A stretch of 64,000 bases of DNA. It comes from Byssothecium circinans (Eukaryota > Ascomycota > Dothideomycetes > Pleosporales > Massarinaceae). The DNA lies in the NCBI GenBank assembly GCA_010015675.1, contig ML977009.1, positions 13,133 to 77,132 on the forward strand, written 5' to 3'. The notes beneath the pieces are model-generated. The model was given only the letters and a program-made list of their open reading frames with translations, had not been told where the DNA came from and ran no database searches. The position numbers and the translations under genes are program-made. Shown here piece by piece: positions 29,505 to 42,400 of this stretch. How positions within the stretch are numbered: the stretch's first letter is position 1; the number at the start of each line of letters is the position of its first letter.

Positions 29505-31295
29505 ATGGCTGAACCGCCAGCGGCAGCTTCAAGCGCAGGCGACGCTGGCCAGGCCGAGCCGCCGTCCAAGAACGCCTTGAAGAAAGCCCAGAAGGAGAAA
29601 GAAAAGGTATCATATTCCACTAAAACTTTCTTCTCACCACTTACTCCTTGCTAACCAAATTCAGGCCGAGAAGAAGGCAGCAGCCAAAGCCCGCGAGCTC
29701 GCCGAGCGCCAGAAAAAAGAAGCGGCCGACGCAGAAGACGTCTCCAAAGACTCATACGGCGAACTTCCCCTCACCGGCTCCAAAGACTTCAAGCCCACCA
29801 ACACGCCGCGCGTTGACCTCTCCACTATAGCCGACAACGAAGACAAGGAAATCACATTCCGCTGCTGGGTCGAGAATGCGCGTTCGCAGTCCGCGAAGCT
29901 TGCCTTTGTGAACCTACGGCAGGGTCTGAATACAGTGCAGGCAGTTGTTGCAGCGAGCGAGAAGCTGAGCAAGCAGATGGTCAAGTTCTGCGGTACTGTG
30001 AGCACGGAGAGTACGCTCGTGGTTACAGGATTGGTGAAGAGGGTCAAGGAACCGATCAAGAGTGCCACGATCAAGGACTTTGAGATTCACATCTTGAAGT
30101 TATTCATCGAGGTCAAGGCTGAGGTGCCCCTACCGCTGCAGGTCGAAGACGCCGAGCGACCACTGCCAGACACAGGCTTGGGAGACGAGGACGAGAAGGT
30201 GATAGAAGGAGACGCGAGACCACTCGTCGGACTCAACACCAGGCTGAACAACCGAACGCTCGATCTCCGCGCCAAAGTCAACCACGCCATCTTCGTCATA
30301 AAGAGCGGCGTCTGCGGTCTGTTCCAGGAATTCCTTTCCAAGCAAGGCTTCACACTGGTCCAAACACCCAAGATCCTAGGCGCTGCATCTGAAGGCGGCG
30401 CCAACGTCTTCGAACTGAAGTACTTCGATCGTTTAGCATACCTCGCCCAGTCGCCGCAGTTCTACAAGCAGATGCTCATCGCCTCGCGCTTCCAGCGCGT
30501 TATGGAGATCGGGCCCGTCTTCCGCGCCGAGAACTCGAACACGGCGCGTCACTTGACCGAATTCACGGGTCTGGATCTGGAGATGGAATTCCAAGAGCAT
30601 TACCACGAAGTCATGGGCGTATTGGAGGATCTCATGTTGTTCATCTTCAAAGAGCTGAACACGCGGTACAAGAAAGAGACGGATCTCGTGCGCAGCGCAT
30701 ACCACGTTGAAGAGTTCAAGCTCCCCGAGTCGGGCAAAGTGCCCCGGATACCGTTCCAAGAAGGCATCAAGATGCTCCGAGAAGCCGGCGAGGAACTGAA
30801 CGACTACGACGACCTAAGGTAACNNNNNNNNNNAAAAAACTTCCTCCTTTACATTACATACACTAACCACCCAAACCCCACAGCACCCCCCAAGAAAAAC
30901 ACCTAGGCCGCCTGGTCCTCTCGAAATACGGCTCCGACTTCTACACGCTGGACCAATTCCCCCTCGCCATCCGCCCCGCCTACACGATGCCCTCGCCCCA
31001 CAACGCCCTCCTCTCTAACTCCTACGACATGTTCATGCGCGGGCAGGAAATCTGCTCCGGCGCCCAGCGCATCCACGACGCGGAGCTCCTCGCGTCGCAG
31101 ATGCGCAAGCACGATCCGCCCATCGACCCGAACGGCGCGGGCACCAAGGACTACGTCGATAGCTTCCGGTACGGGTGTCCGCCGCATGCGGGCGGTGGGT
31201 TCGGGTTGGAGCGCATTGTGCAGTTTTGGTTGGGGTTGCCGAATATTCGCATGTGTAGTTTGTTTCCTAGGGATCCGCAGAGGGTGACGCCGTGA
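29505..31295 (+). CDS. DPS1: Cytosolic aspartyl-tRNA synthetase
   Basis: Three exons, 29505-29606, 29665-30818 and 30884-31295, giving 555 residues. It is a class IIb synthetase charging tRNA-Asp in the cytosol. The N-terminus is the eukaryotic basic extension ([28 protein letters not shown]), then an OB-fold anticodon domain, then the catalytic core: motif 2 [20 protein letters not shown] and motif 3 [20 protein letters not shown] ending in SLFPRDPQR. The second intron contains a run of ten N (30824-30833), so its true length is unknown, but both splice borders and phase agree. Length is normal for the family (yeast 557). Confidence 0.95.
30824..30833. other. Assembly gap (10 N)
   Basis: Ten undetermined bases directly after the GTAAC donor of the second intron of the aspartyl-tRNA synthetase gene, followed by an A-rich run. 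Probably a scaffolding or polishing gap of arbitrary length. Confidence 0.95.
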
Positions 31296-32714
31296 GGGGG
31301 GGGTTGTTTTGTGGGTGGGTTGGTTGGGGTTTGGGCGGTTGAGTGTGGGGGTGGGAGGAGGTATGGTGACGGGTTGGGTTGGGTTGGGGCATAGGCTAGC
31401 AACGATCAAAGACATTGACTTCGAAGGGCATGATGGGGAAACGTAACGTGTATGTGTTATGGGTAGCACGAGCATCATGGAACACAGGAAAAAAAATCAA
31501 TAGTTACTTATTAGTTAGAGAAGAAACTCATCCACAAAACCCCAATTAGCGTGCGTGCCTGGGGATAAGTAAATTGAACAAAGGTATTTTTAGTCCTACC
31601 TACCCACCTACCTACTTACATACCTAACCCCCTAGCCCTACATAGATACAGAGACGGGAAACCAACATTACGCCATACGCATAGTATAGTACATAGTACA
31701 TAGTAGATAGTAGGTAGTAGGTAGTAGGTAGTAGGTAGCTGTCGCTATTAGCCAGCCGCAGATTAAATTTATCCTTTTCAATACAAACACGAAATCAAAA
31801 AACACGAAATATAAAAAACACAAACATGAAGACACAAAACCACGAAGATCTATTACCGCCAGCCAAAAAAAATCGGGTAATAAACAAGACAACTACGTTA
31901 GGTTAACGTTCACTAGAAACTAAAAGCTCAGCAGAATAGAATAGAATAAAATAACATAGTACATACATGCATACATGCATACATACAGACCCACCCACCC
32001 ACCCACCCACCGATCCGATCCCGTCCTCGCACATACACATTCGTCCCAATAGAAGAACAAGAAAAAGGAGGCCCCACACCACGCAGAAGAAAAGACGGCG
32101 CCACACCGAACGGAGAAGTTATACGACCCTGCTGTGCTATACTGTAAAAAGGAAGGAGCTTTTGTTTGAATTAATGATTGGTTTTAGAATTAACGTTAGA
32201 ATTTATGGAAGGGAAGAAGACAAAAAAAGAGCCGCCAAAGCATACATACATGGGCGAGAGGAGGATGGCAGTGAGGAAGGTGGAAGAGGAAAAGGAGGAG
32301 AAAAGCAATGGTATAATACGTTAGAGAAGAAGAAATAATGGATTGGAAAAAGAGGGGGGCGGTGGGAATGAGAATGGGAATGGGAATGGGAATGAGAATG
32401 AGAATGGAAAAGAAGTGTTCAAGTCGAATCCGAATCCGAATCCGATGCCCTAGGTGCCCTGTCCTTCCTTCCTACATGTGCTTCCCCCGCAAGTAAAAAC
32501 TAAAAACCAAAACCACCAGGGAGCGCCATTCCAGCCAAGAGGACAGACAATTACAACGCGAGCGCCAGCCCGAGAGAGAGGGAGAGAGGGAAAAAATGGT
32601 GTAGCTTGGAAACAATGTACGTACGGACCGACGTCATTTTAATTAGCCCCTGGCGCATTTGGGAACCATAAAAACAAATAAAAAAACGCCCCATTGACTG
32701 GAAAAAGAAAAGAC
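31296..32714. repeat. Long intergenic region with several microsatellites
   Basis: No gene is supported in 1.4 kb between convergent genes. Simple repeats dominate: TAG/GTAGTAG units at 31690-31738, TACATGCATACATGCATACA followed by (CCCA)n at 31964-32011, GGGAAT/GAGAAT units at 32367-32406, and (AATCCG)n near 32427. The remainder is purine-rich. It presumably carries the 3' untranslated regions of both flanking genes. Confidence 0.6.
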
Positions 32715-35700
32715 TCATATCATAGTTGCACCGCCCGGCCCCGTGGCCGCACCCGGGCCAGTACCCGCCGTCGCAGAGGCCTTTCGCTGCTTGAGCTCGT
32801 CTTCTTCGTCCTCTAGCTCCATACGCTTTCTCCACTGCGAGAGCGAGTCGTCGAGATTACTCGACGGGTCGGCTGTGGTCTTCTCAAAGTCCAGATCGCT
32901 CAGACGATACGCTTTATTGGTAGTCTCCCAGTTACTCCGCAGGGCATCAAGTTCGGAGGCGAGATTATCGAGCACCATCGAGTTACGCGTTACTGCTGCT
33001 GCGGGATTGGGCACGTTGCCGCCGGCTTCAGGTGTACTGGAGCCATCCATGTCACTGTATAATGAATCTCCCGAGGCGATGCTATCGTGTGGGCGGTGGT
33101 GGCCGTTGACGGCTCCGGCGGGGATCTGTGATTGCCGGCGGTAGTTGTCGACCGAGGTTTCGAACTGAGTGAGGAACATCTGGACGCGCTCCTCGGCTTC
33201 GCGGGCACGCTCTTCCAGATCAGCATTGGTGCGGCGGAGGGTTTCTAGTTGAGACCGAGACTGTTCGGCGGTGGCCTCGGTTTCCTTTGCCCTCTTTACA
33301 GCTGCTTCCGATTCTTGGCGAGCAGATGCAAGTTCCGACTGGAGCGTGTTGAGCTGAGATTCGAGGCGGGAGACTGAAGTCTTCATGTTGTCTTGCACCG
33401 AAGAGAGTTCGGCTTGCAGCGATGCACGTTCTGCCGCCCATTCCGCAGATCGATCTTTGGTAGGACTTCGCGACGCTTGTCTCGTGTTACTCAGCTCTTC
33501 CTCAAGCTTGGCCTTCTCGTGCTTGTAGCGATCCAACTCTTGCTTCATCTTTGTGAGCATCTTCTCGGTACCCCGGAGATACTTGACAGCAGCTTGATGG
33601 TCATTGTGGAGAGCCTGCAGCTTCTCTTCCCACTCCTTGTTAGATTCGACTTCGCGTTGCTCATAGGCAGCTCGCATCTCGTCGTGGGCTTTGCTCATTG
33701 AATCGATTTGCTGCTCCAGCTCGCGGACACGGTTGAGCTCTGGAGTGCCAAATCTCGCGCTGGGACTGTCCAAGACCCTTGAACGTCTTGCATCAACAGC
33801 ATTGACGCCTCGTTCTTCGAGCAGGTTCTTCAACGTCTTCAATTGAACTTCAAAAGCGTTGCACTCCAGTCGTAACCTTTCGTGGTGCTGATGAAGCTCG
33901 GCCTTTTCGGCATCGGATGCCTGCATATCTCGGGTAGCCTGCTGGAGTTGCTTCCGCATGGTAAGGCCTTCACGGCTAGATTGCTCTTGGTAGGCTTCAA
34001 GACCGGCAATTCGTTCTTCTGCCCTTCGCAATTTCTCTGCTGCAACATCCGCAGCAGTCTGATTCTTGCGCACCATAACGTTGGCAGCTTCCACTTGCTG
34101 TTGAAGGATAGAAACGCGCTCGTCTCCAACATCGTTGGCTTCTACCGATCGGTCAGCTATTTGCCCTAGGCCTGAGAGAACAGCGGCGCGATGAAGGCGT
34201 GCTTCCTCGGCATATTTCTCAGCCAGTTCTTCGGTGTCGCGGAGCTTTTGTGAAGCCGCTTCAAGCTCTGTCGTCTGATCCTCATGCTCTGCACGTAGCT
34301 GCGCAAGTTTCTGTCGCAAATTTTCACGCTGGAACCTCTCTTCTTCCAACTGCTTTTCCAGGAGAGCGGACTTGTCGGATGATCCTGCAAGGGCTTCACG
34401 AAGTGATTGGAGGATAGCGTTGTGGTTTTTCGTCTCTGCGGTCAGTTTGTTGAGCTTGGCGCTCAGTTCCGACTTGTCGACGGCTAGTAGTTTGGATGCC
34501 GCTTCAGCTTCAGCTGCACTGACTGATGCCTCCCTGGCCACGCGCTCCGTCTCATGAAGGGCAGCTCGTAGACTCTCTGATTCAGAAGCGTTCTTTTGTC
34601 GAGTGGAGTCGAGTTCTTGGACGCGCTTTTGCGCAGCTTCTGTGGTATCGTCTGCCAACTGTTTGGCTTTCCGCTCGACCTCAACCTCAACTGTGAGCTT
34701 TTCGACTCTGGAGGCGAGTTCGCTCTGAGCAGCCAAGGACGCTGCCAATCGTCGATTGATATCGGCAACGCGATCCAGGTCAGGTGTTGCGGTACTTCGA
34801 GCACCGTCAGGCTGAGGCGTACCGGCCTGACTGCCACCGCCGTGTGCAGCCAATTTTGCCTTTGCATAGATTGCTTCGCTAATGGCAGCATCTCGTTGCC
34901 GCTCAACTTCTGCAATTCTCTTAGCAGCATCTTGACCTTGGGTCTTGATCGAGGTCTGAACGCGTTCCAACTCGCCCTTCATTTTCAACAGCGCTTCGAG
35001 GAATGGCTTATCCTCGTCGCCAAATGCTTCCACTGATCTCTCATCTAGCACCGGACTTGTGGCAATCCCAGCATTGTAACCGGCTTTACGGGCAAGAGCC
35101 AACTCCGAGGCATACCAGGCATTCCGGCTTTTCAAAGCTTCGAGCTCACGAGCCAGCCCGTCGTTCTGCTGAATTATGGCTGGAGAGGCACCCAGTCTAC
35201 TGTCGACTGGTCGTTGCTCACGCTCTCGGCTTGTTCCACGCTGGTTCTCGGTCGACCGTCTTGTCGCGCCCTGTTCGATGCTATCAAGTGAGTGCTGTTG
35301 TCGGTGGGATTTTGACGTGTTCCTTGAGACGAGACTTCCGGATCTTGATGTGTCCATGGACTCTTTCGGATCCCTGTTGGTTGCATCTGAAGCCTTCCGT
35401 GAGCCATTCAGTGCCCTTTCATTAAGAGATTGAGCTTGTGAATCGAGCGTTGATGGGCTTTCCCTGGTACTTGGCGATCGATTCTCGCGATCAAGTGAAG
35501 CTGCTCGTGTGTCGACTGGTGGACCATAGCCCCGGCTGTCTTTTGTGGGTGTCCTACTTCTGGATCCCGCGACTTGTCCATTAGTATTAGGTCTTGGCTG
35601 GGGAGGTTGTTGCATTGGCGGTGGCCCCGAGGGCGCTTGTCCAGCCACGCGTGGTAGCCGCGATCCGCCTGGTGCCATTCCGTTCATCATGGGATCGGCT

Positions 35701-37299
35701 TGTTGAGGCCTAGGCATCATGCTCTCACGGGCTGGGGGCGAGCCAACCTTTCCGAGGGGGATGTTGCTCCTGTCACCTCCACTCAACTTCCGCGGGGCGT
35801 TGAGCGCTTGTTGTGGTGGAGGAGCTTCGTTCGGCGGGTATCTTATCTTGGACGTATCCAGAACGTAGGCGAGACTCAATTCATTTTTATCCGCGGCGGA
35901 TGAGGAAGGTTCACCACCCAAAACTATGACATGTTTTCCAAAGGCGGTCATGCTATGGCCCGAGCGTGCAGACGGAGAGTGACCCATATTTTGGAACATA
36001 TACCAGCGACGTGAGGATATCCGAAAGGCTGCCAGGTCTCCTAGGTCAACGCCCTCTTGTGTGCGACCGCCGAATATGTACATTGTGTCATTGACAAGGG
36101 TCGCAGAATGTCCTTCTCGCGCGACCGGTATGTAACCAATGCAGTCGAGTTCCGACCACAAGTTAGTACGGGGGTCGTACGTCCAAACGTCGTTAAACCA
36201 ATTGATGCCGTCTGTGCCTCCAAAGAGGTAGAGCTTGTCGTTCCATGTTACAACCGAGTGGTTCGTTCGCGCAGGGGGCGATCGGCTTTGGGGTGAGGAC
36301 GCTGTGCCCTCTTTTTGGTTTGGCAGAAGAACTTCCCAGCGACTTGTTGAAGACTGTAATGAGTTTAGATCAAACGCGACTAGGTCGTTGAAAAAGTGGC
36401 CCTCGACTTGACCACCGAAAATGTATATTTTGGATGCGAGGATATTGAGCGTGTGCCCGTAGCGTCCGGTTGGTCTTGGCCCCTGGGGTAACGCCCTCGA
36501 CCAGTGCTTGGTCGCTGGGCTGTGTCAGCGGTTGCATACGCCCACCTTGTCACATAAGAATACGTACATGTATTTAGCAGGTATAGCGTATCATCCAGGT
36601 CGTCGTTGTCCTCTAATTTCGTGTCGCCACCAAAAACGATAAAAGCATTTCCGACGAGAAGACTAGAGTGACCGACTCTGGGGCCAGGCCCATCGCCCGT
36701 CGTGGATATAGGATAGCAGGCCATACTGCCATTGCCCATTTCAGTTATCCATAGATCTCCCTTGACAGTTGCGCCTGCGACCAGGCCTCCCATGAGGTAT
36801 ATTGTGCCATCCTTGCTGGAAACGGCGTTGATGGCGGCACCATAGCGAGGAAAGGGCGAGGAGGTTGTCGTGAAATTCAGTCTTCGGAAAGACCATGGGT
36901 ACGGCGATTGATCATTGGGGTTGCGTGGGTCTCTTCCCTGTATCTAAACAGTCAGTCGGCGAAAGCATTTCAAAGTATGCGACTGAGAAGGTCCGCAATG
37001 AGGACTTGGATAAGTTCGGAGCATACCTCTGCACGATTGCGCATGGAAGGCTCTGGGCTTGCGGTGTTGCCCGGCTGGTTCAGCGATGACAGTGAATTGT
37101 TCACACTGCCGGAGCCAGGTGTGCCCGCCTGTGCTGGCGGGCCCGTACGAGCCTTCTCGGGGTCTCGCGGGGCTGGAACCTGAGCATTTGGGCCATGCGA
37201 CGGGGTAATGTCCCGGGTGGCGGGCGGCAGCGCACTGGGTGCATCTCTCGCAACGGCCGTGGCCGAGGGTTTGTTCTTCTTGCCAAACAGAAACGACAT
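32715..37299 (-). CDS. Kelch-repeat and coiled-coil cell-end/polarity protein, Tea1/Kel1-like
   Basis: Three exons (minus): 37299-37027, 36937-36568, 36514-32715, giving 1,480 residues. It starts MSFLFGKKNKPSATAVARD. Residues about 110-430 hold kelch blades, seen as repeated IYIFGG/LYLFGG motifs (YLMGG, FIVFGG, IYIFGG, LYLFGG, MYIFGG, VIVLGG), forming a beta-propeller. A Pro/Ser-rich linker follows, and then about 700 residues of heptad-rich coiled coil (for example LQAELSSVQDNMKTSVSRLE). This layout is that of fission yeast Tea1 and budding yeast Kel1/Kel2, which mark growth sites at cell ends or hyphal tips and link to formins and microtubules. The gene is head-to-head with raptor/Kog1 over 2.1 kb. 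The exact ortholog (Tea1, Kel1 or Kel2 type) cannot be fixed by eye. Confidence 0.88.
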
Positions 37300-39425
37300 G
37301 TTGGTGGGTGTGCGCTTAGGGCGACGGCAATGTAGCTCCGGCGCCGCTCAGAGACGCATTCCGGTCTGGCCAGACGTTGGTGAGGGTGAGGATATGGACG
37401 TGGACGTGGACGTGGACGTGGTGGGCCGCAGTGTTCGGGAGTGGTGGTGCCGGAGGCTGGTATTTGGCAAAGCGGCTGTACGGGGGAGTGGTGTCGTCGA
37501 TTAACCGGGCATGCGCATAGTCGAGGGCGGTCGTAAAGGCGTGGAAAGTGCGCAGGGCTCGTGGAAGGAGCGGAGGGCCCTGGGGAAAGAACGACGGGCA
37601 GCGTGGTGTGGGTTGGGAAGGCGTGGTGCACTTGCCCTTTTCAGATGCGTTCAGGGAAACCGCCGCCAAGGATGATCGCCCAGACAGCAGAGAAGGCGCG
37701 TTAAAAGTTAAAACGGGGACGGAGACACGCAGCAGCTTGAAACAGGGATGCCTTATGATGAGAGGTACATGTGTAGAACACGGTGACTACGGCCAAACAA
37801 TTATGCTGTGCTGGCGCAAACTGGCCGTTGCAGTCCGCAGCGCTGACCTGACCGTCACACCGGCCTGCTCACCACTCACTGATCACTGATCACTGATCGG
37901 CATTCACAGCTCTTGAGTCTTGACGTTGCTCGCTGTCATGCCCCTGAGAGTCCGATCCGGCAATGTGACGGGTTGACGGGGAGCGCTTGCCTCCATTGGC
38001 TGGCCTACCCTGCGCATGCTCTCCGCAGTCCGCCATCCGCCCCGATATGTAAAATTAAATATCCGCCGACGACATCTATCGTTGCTTTGTATACAAACCG
38101 CTGTCCCCGTACGGCGTATACACTCGACGAAGCGACCTCTGGCCGCGGACCCCGCAACTCGAGATGCGCGGAAACGACGCTGTCTTGCCCACCAGAGGCA
38201 ATTAGATGCGAACCTCCAGACGTCACTTCTTTGCTATGAGGGCCCAGTAATCACTCCGTCTGCTGCTCTTTTATTGCTCCTCCATCGTACAATGGTATAG
38301 ACAAAGCCGTTGCTCCCATTCGACAGCACTGAAGACTTGATGGATTAATTCAACCTTCATTTTGCTTGATATGACGGCGCCTCGTAAGCTCATCTACCTC
38401 TCTCTCCCCATCGCAGAGCTAACTTCATATTTCCTTTCACTGAGGAAGAATGATCTAACATGTTCAAGATTCGCAAAACTTTCTTTCACCCAAGAGAGTG
38501 GTGGACACACGTTCTCTCATGACGATGACTGAGAATCGGGCATCTCTTCGCACCTGTGAACAGGGGAGCCTGTCTTGGATATACCGAGCATCTTGTGCGG
38601 GCTGGCTTGAATCTTTTGCCAACGCGCCCGTAAAGGTGTAATTCCAGACTCGGGATCCTATTCTGCTGGTCAATGCGATAACCGACCCGAGTACAAGCTA
38701 TATCTGGGCCGTGGGGATGCGAAACGACGTGCTGCTTACAAGGAATGGGGACGGGCACACGGGTTGGGATTTTGGAGGAGCCACGACGGATGCGATTAAT
38801 CACTTCCTAATAACCACAAAGCGTCCGGTGGCCGGAACTGTGCTGTATTCGTAGACAGGCCTTGATGATGTATGGTAGAAGACACCAACGTAGGTGTCGA
38901 ATGCGAAATTGCTATTCGTTCTTATTCCTTATTTCTTAATTAGATCTGATACTGCCTTAACATTCCGTGGTACCTTACCACATGCCTACTGGTCTCCTAA
39001 GCTGTGGTGGTAATACATGCAAGCAACTTTGATGCGCCGTGGCGTCCCGTTCCGCCCATCAATAATAATGTCCCGTTTCGCTCTAGCGCACGAAGCTCGG
39101 GCCTCTGTTAGAAGCCATCCGTACATGTTCACCGCGAAGAAGAATCGCGACGCGGGTCGCATGAGACTGCAAACGCTCACCGGCGCACTTTCCCTGCCCA
39201 CTGACAGCGTGATAGCAGCATCCACCGACCCTCCCCCGCACCTTCTACAAAACCTCAACACTGCGAAATGGGCGCAACCGCCCACATCGTCATCGCCATC
39301 GCCATCGCCATCGCCATCGCCGCTCGTTGCCCAAGCTCGAGATGAGAACAGCCCACGACCTGCCCCTCCTCGGTGGACACTCCCTCCCAGACCCTCTCGC
39401 TTCGCACACACAATCCGCGGCCACC
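37300..39425. promoter_or_regulatory. Divergent promoter region between kelch gene and raptor gene
   Basis: 2.1 kb without a supported gene. Close to the kelch start there is a (GGACGT)n microsatellite (37394-37421), so the kelch mRNA leader carries the complementary ACGTCC repeat. Close to the raptor start there is (CATCGC)n (39286-39318). ATCACTG is repeated in tandem near 37876-37896. No TATA box in a convincing position was found. Confidence 0.5.
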
Positions 39426-42400
39426 ATGGACGACACAGCGAGGCCGCCGTCGGCGCCGCCGGAACCACAAGCCCACCTGAGTGCGACCTCAGCGCGTCCC
39501 AGTACTTCGTCGAGCTCCAACCGCAACCCGCCAGACATGAACGGTGCTAGGCCGAACATGGCACGAACAGACTCGAGCGCCGCACCGAGCAAGCGTCCGT
39601 CGCTCATGCGCGCAAAGAGCGACATAGGCCCGCGCCCTCCCCCCAACCCACCCTCAGAGAGTGCCGATGAAGCGAGCAATGCCGAGGGCAACTTCAAGAT
39701 ACGGCACGGCTGGGACGACCAGCTCAACTCGGAGGAATACAACCAGCTCCTGACTTCGTCTTTCTTCATGTACTACACTGACAAGAAGCACGAAACGGGT
39801 GGCATCCCTAAGAGCGAAGGCACCTCTTATCCGCTGCAGGAGTGGCGCATGCGGGACAGGCTTAAGACAGTCAGTGCCGTCCTTGCCCTTTGCCTGAACA
39901 TTGGTGTCGATCCGCCGGACGTGATCAAGACGAGTCCATGTGCAAAGGAGGAGTGCTGGGTCCACCCGACCGTCACGTCTCAAACACCCGGCCATACTCC
40001 CATGAACCAAATCGGAAAGGCTCTTCAGACACAATACGAGCAGCTCAGTATCCGCACACGTTACAAGCTGATGCTAGACCCGACAGCCGAGGAGACGCGC
40101 AAGTATGCAAACACACTCCGCCGCAACGCCCGCAACGAAAGGGTGCTTTTCCACTACAATGGCCATGGCGTACCAAAGCCAACGTCGTCCGGCGAGATAT
40201 GGGTCTTCAACCGCAACTACACGCAATACATCCCCCTGTCGTTGTACGATCTTCAGAGCTGGATAGGCGCGCCTAGTTTGTTCGTCTACGACTGCTCGGA
40301 TGCTGGTCTCATCATCAGCAATTTCCTTAAATTCGGAGAGAAACATCAGGTGGAGATGGAAGAGGCGAAACGGAGGGACCCCAATATCGAAGTGATCGAT
40401 TTCAACGACTGCATCCATCTGGCTGCTTGCAGAGAAAAGGAGTCGTTGCCCACGAATCCAGACCTCCCCGCAGACGTTTTCACCTCCTGCTTGACTGATC
40501 CGATCACGATGGCGGTGAGGTCCTTCATCCTGCAAAATCCTCTTCCGAGCAAAGTGACCCTACGGGACGCCCACAATATCCCCGGCAAAGTCTCTGAGCG
40601 TAGGACGCCCATTGGCGAGCTGAATTGGATATTCACGGCCATTACCGACACCATCGCTTGGAATTCGTTGCCCAAGCCTCTGTTCAAGAAGCTATTCCGG
40701 CAAGATCTGATGGTCGCTGCGCTCTTCCGCAACTATCTCCTGGCCCAACGCATCATGAGGGTTTATCACTGCCATCCGGTTTCGCACCCCGAAATCCCTC
40801 AAACCCACAATCATCCGCTTTGGAAGAGCTGGGATCTTGCGGTGGAGTTGATACTGGCGCAACTCCCCGACTTACAAGCCGAGGCAAGAGGCGAGAAGGA
40901 ATACGTGTACCGACATTCAGACTTCTTCTCGGAACAGCTCACTGCTTTCGAAGTTTATCTCTCACGAGGTGCAGTCGAACAAAAAATACCCGAGCAGCTT
41001 CCCATTGTTCTTCAAGTGTTGCTCAGTCAAGTACATCGTCTGCGCGCGCTCATCCTTTTGTCCAACTTCCTTGACAATGGTCCGTGGGCCGTTAACCTCG
41101 CTCTCAGCATTGGCATATTTCCCTATGTTCTCAAGCTTCTACAGTCGCAAGCAAACGAGCTCAAACCCGTCATGGTCTTCATTTGGGCTCGGATACTCGC
41201 CGTCGATCAATCGTGTCAGGCCGATCTTCTGAAAGATAACGGATACCAATACTTCATCAACATTTTCAACCCGAACACTGGTATCCCGATACAGAACGCT
41301 AGTGAGCATCGTGCCATGTGCGCATTCATCATTGCCATGTTCTGCAAAGACTACAATCAAGGACAGCGCGCTTCTCTGGACCCTTTGCTGGTAGAAAGCT
41401 GTCTAGACCACCTCAAAGACATGCAGAATCCTCTGCTACGGCAATGGTCCTGCCTCTGTTTGAGTAAGCTTTGGGTCAACTTCGAAGAGGCAAAGTGGGT
41501 AGGAATCCGATGTATGGCTCACGAGCGGCTGTGCGAGCTCGTGTTTGACCCTGTCGCTGATGTTAGGGCTGCGATGCTGAACGCTCTGACTGCTTTCCTG
41601 GGCATTCGGGATGTCACCTCGCAGGTGGCTAGTATTGAAGAATCCATCGCGTCCATGATCCTAGTCATGACAGCAGACGGAAACAGCATGGTTCGGCGGG
41701 AATTGCTCGTCTTCTTTTCCACATTTATCGTTCGCTATAAGAGCAAATTCCTGGTCGCGGCATTCGAGCAACTTTGTGAGGAGACAAGTAACCAACAGTC
41801 TCCAAGGAAAGACGACCGCAACGGCGATGATCTCTTTATGACGACACGGACTGGGTCGCCAGGGGCGTCCACAATTATGAACTCTTGCTCACAAAACAGC
41901 ATCTACGCTGCCGTTTGGAGAGAGGCACTGGTCATGTCTGTAGACCCTCACCCGGAGATTGCCAGAGACGCAGGCATCGTCGTCGACTACGTTCTCATCG
42001 CACTGCTCCAATCGCCTCTGGCCAAATATGTCCAGCCTCAATTCGACGAACTGGTTAAGAGAAACCCTGTCAACCGTACCCAGCGCCGGGTTTTCGAAGA
42101 ACGGCCTGCTCCACAAGTGTCCTCGCCACCTACACCATCGAGAGAAGCGAGCTACCTCTCTCTGTTTGGAAGTCTACGGAGATCAGGGAGCGTAGCAGCC
42201 TCTCTCAAGAATATCTGGGGTGGCCATGACGGTTTGACATCACCGCAGAAGAGCCCCAGCCGCATGAAGCCTGAAGACGCACAAGCTCCCCCTGCAGATG
42301 CACCCTCTTCGGCCCCAGAGCGATATCACGCCGAAGAGCAGCCAAAGACTAGAGGTTTCGTACCTCGAAGCATGGCTGAGGAGCCGCAGCTTCCACTAAA

